Notes under the pieces: generated by a model
Database searches by the model: none
What the model was told of the DNA's origin: nothing
The model's input: the letters and a program-made list of their open reading frames with translations, nothing else
In this document: one piece after another, positions 1-12,200 of the stretch
Layout of the letters: each line of letters begins with the position of its first letter
Position numbering within the stretch: position 1 is the stretch's first letter
Made by a program: the position numbers and the translations under genes
Assembly (NCBI RefSeq): GCF_040183065.1
Contig: NC_091119.1
Coordinates: 192,765,543 to 192,829,542 of the forward strand
DNA from: Periplaneta americana
Lineage: Eukaryota > Arthropoda > Insecta > Blattodea > Blattidae
Reading direction: 5' to 3'
DNA: 64,000 bases

Positions 1-166
1 CTTGCCCTTTTTTTCTCGAAAATCAGAAAGTGTTCGCGATTGCCATTTTGATGCTGTCGTGTAAGAAGTAAGTCAAGGGGGAATACAGGGCCGCATCCCG
101 TTCCTCGGTATGGCCGTTATTTCCGGAATTACAAACTCAAATATTTTAGGTACCCAAAAATTGGGG

Positions 167-3100
167 CTAGAAAAAAGTGCGACGGATTTTCCGGATATTT
201 GCGGTGATCACTACTAGAGATGCTGGGATGCTACAGTTAAAAGGGCAGGCCTCTGAGTCGCTTCGTTCTCCGTGTGTAGAAAAAATTCTGTTTTGGAAGG
301 TCAAAATGACCATTTTTTGAAATTTTGCCGGCCTCTCCCTTCCAAACGAACGGGGATAGAGAGTTGTCATTTATACTCAAGATAGAGTTCGACGAGCTGT
401 ATGCAACGCACTCATCGGCTTTGTTGTCACTAAACGTCCTGCGGAGTTATGGCGGCTAGAATGGCGGCGGAACAGTGGTTTAAACACTTGCCCTTTTTTT
501 CTCGAAAATCAGAAAGTGTTCGCGATTGCCATTTTGATGCTGTCTTGTATTAAGTAAGTCAAGGGGGAATACAGGGCCGCATCCCGTTCCTCGGTATGGC
601 CGTTATTTCCGGAATTACAAACTCAAATATTTTAGGTACCCAAAAATTGGGGCTAGAAAAAAGTGCGACGGATTTTCCGGATATTTGCGGTGATTACTAC
701 TAGAGATGCTGGGATGCTACAGTTAAAAGGGCAGGCCTCTGAGTCGCTTCGTTCTCCGTGTGTAGAAAAAATTCTGTTTTGGAAGGTCAAAATGACCATT
801 TTTTGAAATTTTGCCGGCCTCTCCCTTCCAAACGAACATGGATAGAGAGTTGTCATTTATACTCAAGATAGAGTTCGACGAGCTGTATGCAACGCACTCA
901 TCGGCTTTGTTGTCACTAAACTTCCTGCGGAGTTATGGCGGCTAGAATGGCGGCGGAACAGTGGTTTAAACCCTTGCCCTTTTTTTCTCGAAAATCAGAA
1001 AGTGTTCGCGATTGCCATTTTGATGCTGTCGTGTAAGAAGTAAGTCAAGGGGGAATACAGGGCCGCATCCCGTTCCTCGGTATGGCCGTTATTTCCGGAA
1101 TTACAAACTCAAATATTTTAGGTACCCAAAAATTGGGGCTAGAAAAAAGTGCGACGGATTTTCCGGATATTTGCGGTGATTACTACTAGAGATGCTGGGA
1201 TGCTACAGTTAAAAGGGCAGGCCTCTGAGTCGCTTCGTTCTCCGTGTGTAGAAAAAATTCTGTTTTGGAAGGTCAAAATGACCATTTTTTGAAATTTTGC
1301 CGGCCTCTCCCTTCCAAACGAACGGGGATAGAGAGTTGTCATTTATACTCAAGATAGAGTTCGACGAGCTGTATGCAACGCACTCATCGGCTTTGTTGTC
1401 ACTAAACGTCCTGCGGAGTTATGACGGCTAGAATGGCGGCGCCCTTTTTTTCTCGAAAATCAAAAAGTGTTCGCGATTGCCATTTTGATGCTGTCGTGTA
1501 AGAAGTAAGTCAAGGGGGAATACAGGGCCGCATCCCGTTCCTCGGTATGGCCGTTATTTCCGGAATTACAAACTCAAATATTTTAGGTACCCAAAAATTG
1601 GGGCTAGAAAAAAGTGCGACGGATTTTCCGGATATTTGCGGTGATCACTACTAGAGATGCTGGGATGCTACAGTTAAAAGGGCAGGCCTCTGAGTCGCTT
1701 CGTTCTCCGTGTGTAGAAAAAATTCTGTTTTGGAAGGTCAAAATGACCATTTTTTGAAATTTTGCCGGCCTCTCCCTTCCAAACGAACGGGGATAGAGAG
1801 TTGTCATTTATACTCAAGATAGAGTTCGACGAGCTGTATGCAACGCACTCATCGGCTTTGTTGTCACTAAACGTCCTGCGGAGTTATGACGGCTAGAATG
1901 GCGGCGGAACAGTGGTTTAAACCCTTGCCCTTTTTTTCTCGAAAATCAGAAAGTGTTCGCGATTGCCATTTTGATGCTGTCGTGTAAGAAGTAAGTCAAG
2001 GGGGAATACAGGGCCGCATCCCGTTCCTCGGTATGGCCGTTATTTCCGGAATTACAAACTCAAATATTTTAGGTACCCAAAAATTGGGGCTAGAAAAAAG
2101 TGCGACGGATTTTCCGGATATTTGCGGTGATTACTACTAGAGATGCTGGGATGCTACAGTTAAAAGGGCAGGCCTCTGAGTCGCTTCGTTCTCCGTGTGT
2201 AGAAAAAATTCTGTTTTGGAAGGTCAAAATGACCATTTTTTGAAATTTTGCCGGCCTCTCCCTTCCAAACGAACGGGGATAGAGAGTTGTCATTTATACT
2301 CAAGATAGAGTTCGACGAGCTGTAAGCAACGCACTCATCGGCTTTGTTGTCACTAAACGTCCTGCGGAGTTATGACGGCTGGAATGGCGGCGGAACAGTG
2401 CCCTTTTTTTCTCGAAAATCAGAAAGTGTTCGCGATTGCCATTTTGATGCTGTCGTGTAAGAAGTAAGTCAAGGGGGAATAGAGGGCCGCATCCCGTTCC
2501 TCGGTATGGCCGTTATTTCCGGAATTACAAACTCAAATATTTTAGGTACCCAAAAATTGGGGCTAGAAAAAAGTGCGACGGATTTTCCGGATATTTGCGG
2601 TGATTACTACTAGAGATGCTGGGATGCTACAGTTAAAAGGGCAGGCCTCTGAGTCGCTTCGTTCTCCGTGTGTAGAAAAAATTCTGTTTTGGAAGGTCAA
2701 AATGACCATTTTTTGAAAATTTGCCGGCCTCTCCCTTCCAAACGAACGGGGATAGAGAGTTGTCATTTATACTCAAGATAGAGTTCGACGAGCTGTATGC
2801 AACGCACTCATCGTCTTTGTTGTCACTAAACGTTCTGCGGAGTTATGACGGCTAGAATGGCGGCGGAACAGTGCCCTTTTTTTCTCGAAAATCAGAAAGT
2901 GTTCGCGATTGCCATTTTGATGCTGTCGTGTAAGAAGTAAGTCAAGGGGGAATACAGGGCCGCATCCCGTTCCTCGGTATGGCCGTTATTTCCGGAATTA
3001 CAAACTCAAATATTTTAGGTACCCAAAAATTGGGGCTAGAAAAAAGTGCGACGGATTTTCCGGATATTTGCGGTGATTACTACTAGAGATGCTGGGATGC

Positions 3101-6100
3101 TACAGTTAAAAGGGCAGGCCTCTGAGTCGCTTCGTTCTCCGTGTGTAGAAAAAATTCTGTTTTGGAAGGTCAAAATGACCATTTTTTGAAATTTTGCCGG
3201 CCTCTCCCTTCCAAACGAACGGGGATAGAGAGTTGTCATTTATACTCAAGATAGAGTTCGACGAGCTGTATTCAACGCAGTCATCGGCTTTGTTGTCACT
3301 AAACGTACTGCGGAGTTATGGCGGCTAGAATGGCGGCGGAACAGTGGTTTAAACCCTTGCCCTTTTTTTCTCGAAAATCAGAAAGTGTTCGCGATTGCCA
3401 TTTTGATGCTGTCGTGTAAGAAGTAAGTCATGGGGGAATACAGGGCCGCATCCCGTTCCTCGGTATGGCCGTTATTTCCGGAATTACAAACTCAAATATT
3501 TTAGGTACCCAAAAATTGGGGCTAGAAAAAAGTGCGACGGATTTTCCGGATATTTGCGGTGATCACTACTAGAGATGCTGGGATGCTACAGTTAAAAGGG
3601 CAGGCCTCTGAGTCGCTTCGTTCTCCGTGTGTAGAAAAAATTCTGTTTTGGAAGGTCAAAATGACCATTTTTTTAAATTTTGCCGGCCTCTCCCTTCCAA
3701 ACGAACGGGGATAGAGAGTTGTCATTTATACTCAAGATAGAGTTCGACGAGCTGTATGCAACGCACTCATCGGCTTTGTTGTCACTAAACGTCCTGCGGA
3801 GTTATGACGGCTAGAATGGCGGCGGAACAGTGGTTTAAACCCTTGCCCTTTTTTTCTCGAAAATCAGAAAGTGTTCGCGATTGCCATTTTGATGCTGTCG
3901 TGTAAGAAGTAAGTCAAGGGGGAATACAGGGCCGCATCCCGTTCCTCGGTATGGCCGTTATTTCCGGAATTACAAACTCAAATATTTTAGGTACCCAAAA
4001 ATTGGGGCTAGAAAAAAGTGCGACGGATTTTCCGGATATTTGCGGTGATCACTACTAGAGATGCTGGGATGCTACAGTTAAAAGGGCAGGCCTCTGAGTC
4101 GCTTCGTTCTCCGTGTGTAGAAAAAATTCTGTTTTGGAAGGTCAAAATGACCATTTTTTGAAATTTTGCCGGCCTCTCCCTTCCAAACGAACGGGGATAG
4201 AGAGTTGTCATTTATACTCAAGATAGAGTTCGACGAGCTGTATGCAACGCACTCATCGGCTTTGTTGTCACTAAACGTCCTGCGGAGTTATGGCGGCTAG
4301 AATGGCGGCGGAACAGTGGTTTAAACACTTGCCCTTTTTTTCTCGAAAATCAGAAAGTGTTCGCGATTGCCATTTTGATGCTGTCTTGTATTAAGTAAGT
4401 CAAGGGGGAATACAGGGCCGCATCCCGTTCCTCGGTATGGCCGTTATTTCCGGAATTACAAACTCAAATATTTTAGGTACCCAAAAATTGGGGCTAGAAA
4501 AAAGTGCGACGGATTTTCCGGATATTTGCGGTGATTACTACTAGAGATGCTGGGATGCTACAGTTAAAAGGGCAGGCCTCTGAGTCGCTTCGTTCTCCGT
4601 GTGTAGAAAAAATTCTGTTTTGGAAGGTCAAAATGACCATTTTTTGAAATTTTGCCGGCCTCTCCCTTCCAAACGAACATGGATAGAGAGTTGTCATTTA
4701 TACTCAAGATAGAGTTCGACGAGCTGTATGCAACGCACTCATCGGCTTTGTTGTCACTAAACTTCCTGCGGAGTTATGGCGGCTAGAATGGCGGCGGAAC
4801 AGTGGTTTAAACCCTTGCCCTTTTTTTCTCGAAAATCAGAAAGTGTTCGCGATTGCCATTTTGATGCTGTCGTGTAAGAAGTAAGTCAAGGGGGAATACA
4901 GGGCCGCATCCCGTTCCTCGGTATGGCCGTTATTTCCGGAATTACAAACTCAAATATTTTAGGTACCCAAAAATTGGGGCTAGAAAAAAGTGCGACGGAT
5001 TTTCCGGATATTTGCGGTGATTACTACTAGAGATGCTGGGATGCTACAGTTAAAAGGGCAGGCCTCTGAGTCGCTTCGTTCTCCGTGTGTAGAAAAAATT
5101 CTGTTTTGGAAGGTCAAAATGACCATTTTTTGAAATTTTGCCGGCCTCTCCCTTCCAAACGAACGGGGATAGAGAGTTGTCATTTATACTCAAGATAGAG
5201 TTCGACGAGCTGTATGCAACGCACTCATCGGCTTTGTTGTCACTAAACGTCCTGCGGAGTTATGACGGCTAGAATGGCGGCGCCCTTTTTTTCTCGAAAA
5301 TCAGAAAGTGTTCGCGATTGCCATTTTGATGCTGTCGTGTAAGAAGTAAGTCAAGGGGGAATACAGGGCCGCATCCCGTTCCTCGGTATGGCCGTTATTT
5401 CCGGAATTACAAACTCAAATATTTTAGGTACCCAAAAATTGGGGCTAGAAAAAAGTGCGACGGATTTTCCGGATATTTGCGGTGATTACTACTAGAGATG
5501 CTGGGATGCTACAGTTAAAAGGGCAGGCCTCTGAGTCGCTTCGTTCTCCGTGTGTAGAAAAAATTCTGTTTTGGAAGGTCAAAATGACCATTTTTTGAAA
5601 TTTTGCCGGCCTCTCCCTTCCAAACGAACGGGGATAGAGAGTTGTCATTTATACTCAAGATAGTGTTCGACGAGCTGTATTCAACGCACTCATCGGCTTT
5701 GTTGTCACTAAACGTACTGCGGAGTTATGGCGGCGGAACAGTGGTTTAAACCCTTTGCCCTTTTTTTCTCGAAAATCAGAAAGTGTTCGCGATTGCCATT
5801 TTGATGCTGTCGTGTAAGAAGTAAGTCATGGGGGAATACAGGGCCGCATCCCGTTCCTCGGTATGGCCGTTATTTCCGGAATTACAAACTCAAATATTTT
5901 AGGTACCCAAAAATTGGGGCTAGAAAAAAGTGCGACGGATTTTCCGGATATTTGCGGTGATCACTACTAGAGATGCTGGGATGCTACAGTTAAAAGGGCA
6001 GGCCTCTGAGTCGCTTCGTTCTCCGTGTGTAGAAAAAATTCTGTTTTGGAAGTTCAAAATGACCATTTTTTGAAATTTTGCCGGCCTCTCCCTTCCAAAC

Positions 6101-8323
6101 GAACGGGGATAGAGAGTTGTCATTTATACTCAAGATAGAGTTCGACGAGCTGTATGCAACGCACTCATCGGCTTTGTTGTCACTAAACGTCCTGCGGAGT
6201 TATGACGGCTAGAATGGCGGCGGAACAGTGGTTTAAACCCTTGCCCTTTTTTTCTCGAAAATCAGAAAGTGTTCGCGATTGCCATTTTGATGCTGTCGTG
6301 TAAGAAGTAAGTCAAGGGGGAATACAGGGCCGCATCCCGTTCCTCGGTATGGCCGTTATTTCCGGAATTACAAACTCAAATATTTTAGGTACCCAAAAAT
6401 TGGGGCTAGAAAAAAGTGCGACGGATTTTCCGGATATTTGCGGTGATTACTACTAGAGATGCTGGGATGCTACAGTTAAAAGGGCAGGCCTCTGAGTCGC
6501 TTCGTTCTCCGTGTGTAGAAAAAATTCTGTTTTGGAAGGTCAAAATGACCATTTTTTGAAATTTTGCCGGCCTCTCCCTTCCAAACGAACGGGGATAGAG
6601 AGTTGTCATTTATACTCAAGATAGAGTTCGACGAGCTGTAAGCAACGCACTCATCGGCTTTGTTGTCACTAAACGTCCTGCGGAGTTATGACGGCTGGAA
6701 TGGCGGCGGAACAGTGCCCTTTTTTTCTCGAAAATCAGAAAGTGTTCGCGATTGCCATTTTGATGCTGTCGTGTAAGAAGTAAGTCAAGGGGGAATAGAG
6801 GGCCGCATCCCGTTCCTCGGTATGGCCGTTATTTCCGGAATTACAAACTCAAATATTTTAGGTACCCAAAAATTGGGGCTAGAAAAAAGTGCGACGGATT
6901 TTCCGGATATTTGCGGTGATTACTACTAGAGATGCTGGGATGCTACAGTTAAAAGGGCAGGCCTCTGAGTCGCTTCGTTCTCCGTGTGTAGAAAAAATTC
7001 TGTTTTGGAAGGTCAAAATGACCATTTTTTGAAAATTTGCCGGCCTCTCCCTTCCAAACGAACGGGGATAGAGAGTTGTCATTTATACTCAAGATAGAGT
7101 TCGACGAGCTGTATGCAACGCACTCATCGTCTTTGTTGTCACTAAACGTTCTGCGGAGTTATGACGGCTAGAATGGCGGCGGAACAGTGCCCTTTTTTTC
7201 TCGAAAATCAGAAAGTGTTCGCGATTGCCATTTTGATGCTGTCGTGTAAGAAGTAAGTCAAGGGGGAATACAGGGCCGCATCCCGTTCCTCGGTATGGCC
7301 GTTATTTCCGGAATTACAAACTCAAATATTTTAGGTACCCAAAAATTGGGGCTAGAAAAAAGTGCGACGGATTTTCCGGATATTTGCGGTGATTACTACT
7401 AGAGATGCTGGGATGCTACAGTTAAAAGGGCAGGCCTCTGAGTCGCTTCGTTCTCCGTGTGTAGAAAAAATTCTGTTTTGGAAGGTCAAAATGACCATTT
7501 TTTGAAATTTTGCCGGCCTCTCCCTTCCAAACGAACGGGGATAGAGAGTTGTCATTTATACTCAAGATAGAGTTCGACGAGCTGTATTCAACGCAGTCAT
7601 CGGCTTTGTTGTCACTAAACGTACTGCGGAGTTATGGCGGCTAGAATGGCGGCGGAACAGTGGTTTAAACCCTTGCCCTTTTTTTCTCGAAAATCAGAAA
7701 GTGTTCGCGATTGCCATTTTGATGCTGTCGTGTAAGAAGTAAGTCATGGGGGAATACAGGGCCGCATCCCGTTCCTCGGTATGGCCGTTATTTCCGGAAT
7801 TACAAACTCAAATATTTTAGGTACCCAAAAATTGGGGCTAGAAAAAAGTGCGACGGATTTTCCGGATATTTGCGGTGATCACTACTAGAGATGCTGGGAT
7901 GCTACAGTTAAAAGGGCAGGCCTCTGAGTCGCTTCGTTCTCCGTGTGTAGAAAAAATTCTGTTTTGGAAGGTCAAAATGACCATTTTTTTAAATTTTGCC
8001 GGCCTCTCCCTTCCAAACGAACGGGGATAGAGAGTTGTCATTTATACTCAAGATAGAGTTCGACGAGCTGTATGCAACGCACTCATCGGCTTTGTTGTCA
8101 CTAAACGTCCTGCGGAGTTATGACGGCTAGAATGGCGGCGGAACAGTGGTTTAAACCCTTGCCCTTTTTTTCTCGAAAATCAGAAAGTGTTCGCGATTGC
8201 CATTTTGATGCTGTCGTGTAAGAAGTAAGTCAAGGGGGAATACAGGGCCGCATCCCGTTCCTCGGTATGGCCGTTATTTCCGGAATTACAAACTCAAATA
8301 TTTTAGGTACCCAAAAATTGGGG
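167..8323 (+). repeat. Higher-order repeat block A (8- and 9-monomer copies)
   Basis: Diagnostic monomer variants recur in the same order in two successive super-units. A CATGG variant is at about 838 and 4679. A 465-bp spacing follows 1139 and 4980. GTAAGCAACG variants are at about 2322 and 6638. An AGAGGG variant with AAAATTTGCC occurs in the monomers at 2563 and 6879. A TTTTTTTAAATTTTG variant occurs in the monomers at 3522 and 7838. The first super-unit is 3,841 bp (167-4007) and the second is 4,316 bp (4008-8323). The second contains one extra 475-bp monomer (5445-5919). This is direct evidence that multi-monomer blocks, not single monomers, were duplicated. Confidence 0.85.
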
Positions 8324-9295
8324 CTAGAAAAAAGTGCGACGGATTTTCCGGATATTTGCGGTGATTACTACTAGAGATGCTGGGATGCTACAGTTAAAAG
8401 GGCAGGCCTCTGAGTCGCTTCGTTCTCCGTGTGTAGAAAAAATTCTGTTTTGGAAGGTCAAAATGACCATTTTTTGAAATTTTGCCGGCCTCTCCCTTCC
8501 AAACGAACGGGGATAGAGAGTTGTCATTTATACTCAAGATAGAGTTCGACGAGCTGTATGCAACGCACTCATCGGCGTTGTTGTCACTAAACGTCCTGCG
8601 GAGTTATGACGGCTAGAATGGCGGCGGAACAGTGGTTTAAACCCTTGCCCTATTTTTCTCGAAAATCAGAAAGTGTTCGCGATTGCCATTTTGATGCTGT
8701 CGTGTAAGAAGTAAGTCAAGGGGGAATACAGGGCCGCATCCCGTTCCTCGGTATGGCCGTTATTTCCGGAATTACAAACTCAAATATTTTAGGTACCCAA
8801 AAATTGGGGCTAGAAAAAAGTGCGACGGATTTTCCGGATATTTGCGGTGATTACTACTAGAGATGCTGGGATGCTACAGTTAAAAGGGCAGGCCTCTGAG
8901 TCGCTTCGTTCTCCGTGTGTAGAAAAAATTCTGTTTTGGAAGGTCAAAATGACCATTTTTTGAAATTTTGCCGGCCTCTCCCTTCCAAACGAACGGGGAT
9001 AGAGAGTTGTCATTTATACTCAAGATAGAGTTCGACGAGCTGTATTCAACGCAGTCATCGGCTTTGTTGTCACTAAACGTACTGCGGAGTTATGGCGGCT
9101 AGAATGGCGGCGGAACAGTGGTTTAAACCCTTGCCCTTTTTTTCTCGAAAATCAGAAAGTGTTCGCGATTGCCATTTTGATGCTGTCGTGTAAGAAGTAA
9201 GTCATGGGGGAATACAGGGCCGCATCCCGTTCCTCGGTATGGCCGTTATTTCCGGAATTACAAACTCAAATATTTTAGGTACCCAAAAATTGGGG

Positions 9296-12200
9296 CTAGA
9301 AAAAAGTGCGACGGATTTTCCGGATATTTGCGGTGATCACTACTAGAGATGCTGGGATGCTACAGTTAAAAGGGCAGGCCTCTGAGTCGCTTCGTTCTCC
9401 GTGTGTAGAAAAAATTCTGTTTTGGAAGGTCAAAATGACCATTTTTTTAAATTTTGCCGGCCTCTCCCTTCCAAACGAACGGGGATAGAGAGTTGTCATT
9501 TATACTCAAGATAGAGTTCGACGAGCTGTATGCAACGCACTCATCGGCTTTGTTGTCACTAAACGTCCTGCGGAGTTATGACGGCTAGAATGGCGGCGGA
9601 ACAGTGGTTTAAACCCTTGCCCTTTTTTTCTCGAAAATCAGAAAGTGTTCGCGATTGCCATTTTGATGCTGTCGTGTAAGAAGTAAGTCAAGGGGGAATA
9701 CAGGGCCGCATCCCGTTCCTCGGTATGGCCGTTATTTCCGGAATTACAAACTCAAATATTTTAGGTACCCAAAAATTGGGGCTAGAAAAAAGTGCGACGG
9801 ATTTTCCGGATATTTGCGGTGATTACTACTAGAGATGCTGGGATGCTACAGTTAAAAGGGCAGGCCTCTGAGTCGCTTCGTTCTCCGTGTGTAGAAAAAA
9901 TTCTGTTTTGGAAGGTCAAAATGACCATTTTTTGAAATTTTGCCGGCCTCTCCCTTCCAAACGAACGGGGATAGAGAGTTGTCACTTATACTCAAGATAG
10001 AGTTCGACGAGCTGTATGCAACGCACTCATCGGCGTTGTTGTCACTAAACGTCCTGCGGAGTTATGACGGCTAGAATGGCGGCGGAACAGTGGTTTAAAC
10101 CCTTGCCCTATTTTTCTCGAAAATCAGAAAGTGTTCGCGATTGCCATTTTGATGCTGTCGTGTAAGAAGTAAGTCAAGGGGGAATACAGGGCCGCATCCC
10201 GTTCCTCGGTATGGCCGTTATTTCCGGAATTACAAACTCAAATATTTTAGGTACCCAAAAATTGGGGCTAGAAAAAAGTGCGACGGATTTTCCGGATATT
10301 TGCGATGATTACTACTAGAGATGCTGGGATGCTACAGTTAAAAGGGCAGGCCTCTGAGTCGCTTCGTTCTCCGTGTGTAGAAAAAATTCTGTTTTGGAAG
10401 GTCAAAATGACCATTTTTTGAAATTTTGCCGGCCTCTCCCTTCCAAACGAACGGGGATAGAGAGTTGTCATTTATACTCAAGATAGAGTTCGACGAGCTG
10501 TATGCAACGCACTCATCGGCTTTGTTGTCACTAAACGTCCTGCGGAGTTATGGCGGCTAGAATGGCGGCGGAACAGTGGTTTAAACACTTCCCCTTTTTT
10601 TCTCGAAAATCAGAAAGTGTTCGCGATTGCCATTTTGATGCTGTCTTGTATGAAGTAAGTCAAGGGGGAATACAGGGCCGCATCCCGTTCCTCGGTATGG
10701 CCGTTATTTCCGGAATTACAAACTCAAATATTTTAGGTACCCAAAAATTGGGGCTAGAAAAAAGTGCGACGGATTTTCCGGATATTTGCGGTGATTACTA
10801 CTAGAGATGCTGGGATGCTACAGTTAAAAGGGCAGGCCTCTGAGTCGCTTCGTTCTCCGTGTGTAGAAAAAATTCTGTTTTGGAAGGTCAAAATGACCAT
10901 TTTTTGAAATTTTGCCGGCCTCTCCCTTCCAAACGAACGGGGATAGAGAGTTGTCATTTATACTCAAGATAGAGTTCGACGAGCTGTATGCAACGCACTC
11001 ATCGGCTTTGTTGTCACTAAACGTCCTGCGGAGTTATGACGGCTAGAATGGCGGCGCCCTTTTTTTCTCGAAAATCAGAAAGTGTTCGCGATTGCCATTT
11101 TGATGCTGTCGTGTAAGAAGTAAGTCAAGGGGGAATACAGGGCCGCATCCCGTTCCTCGGTATGGCCGTTATTTCCGGAATTACAAACTCAAATATTTTA
11201 GGTACCCAAAAATTGGGGCTAGAAAAAAGTGCGACGGATTTTCCGGATATTTGCGGTGATCACTACTAGAGATGCTGGGATGCTACAGTTAAAAGGGCAG
11301 GCCTCTGAGTCGCTTCGTTCTCCGTGTGTAGAAAAAATTCTGTTTTGGAAGGTCAAAATGACCATTTTTTGAAATTTTGCCGGCCTCTCCCTTCCAAACG
11401 AACGGGGATAGAGAGTTGTCATTTATACTCAAGATAGAGTTCGACGAGCTGTATGCAACGCACTCATCGGCGTTGTTGTCACTAAACGTCCTGCGGAGTT
11501 ATGACGGCTAGAATGGCGGCGGAACAGTGGTTTAAACCCTTGCCCTTTTTTTCTCGAAAATCAGAAAGTGTTCGCGATTGCCATTTTGATGCTGTCGTGT
11601 AAGAAGTAAGTCAAGGGGGAATACAGGGCCGCATCCCGTTCCTCGGTATGGCCGTTATTTCCGGAATTACAAACTCAAATATTTTAGGTACCCAAAAATT
11701 GGGGCTAGAAAAAAGTGCGACGGATTTTCCGGATATTTGCGATGATTACTACTAGAGATGCTGGGATGCTACAGTTAAAAGGGCAGGCCTCTGAGTCGCT
11801 TCGTTCTCCGTGTGTAGAAAAAATTCTGTTTTGGAAGGTCAAAATGACCATTTTTTGAAATTTTGCCGGCCTCTCCCTTCCAAACGAACGGGGATAGAGA
11901 GTTGTCATTTATACTCAAGATAGAGTTCGACGAGCTGTATGCAACGCACTCATCGGCTTTGTTGTCACTAAACGTCCTGCGGAGTTATGGCGGCTAGAAT
12001 GGCGGCGGAACAGTGGTTTAAACACTTGCCCTTTTTTTCTCGAAAATCAGAAAGTGTTCGCGATTGCCATTTTGATGCTGTCTTGTATGAAGTAAGTCAA
12101 GGGGGAATACAGGGCCGCATCCCGTTCCTCGGTATGGCCGTTATTTCCGGAATTACAAACTCAAATATTTTAGGTACCCAAAAATTGGGGCTAGAAAAAA

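Noticed and set aside
167..370. Conserved 67-codon ORF (minus strand left, plus strand right) repeated in most monomers as a possible peptide gene family
   Set aside because: Conservation follows from nucleotide-level homogenisation of the satellite. The frame is broken by deletions in edge monomers and by an early stop in the diverged monomer at 32,279-32,706. No start context, signal peptide or known domain is evident.
10550..10804. 84-codon plus-strand ORFs (also at 11,987, 16,316, 17,753 and 20,623)
   Set aside because: They exist only in monomers where TGTAAG or TGTATTAAG became TGTATGAAG, removing a stop. They are carried along by higher-order duplication and overlap the opposite-strand frames. 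They are shadows of the repeat.
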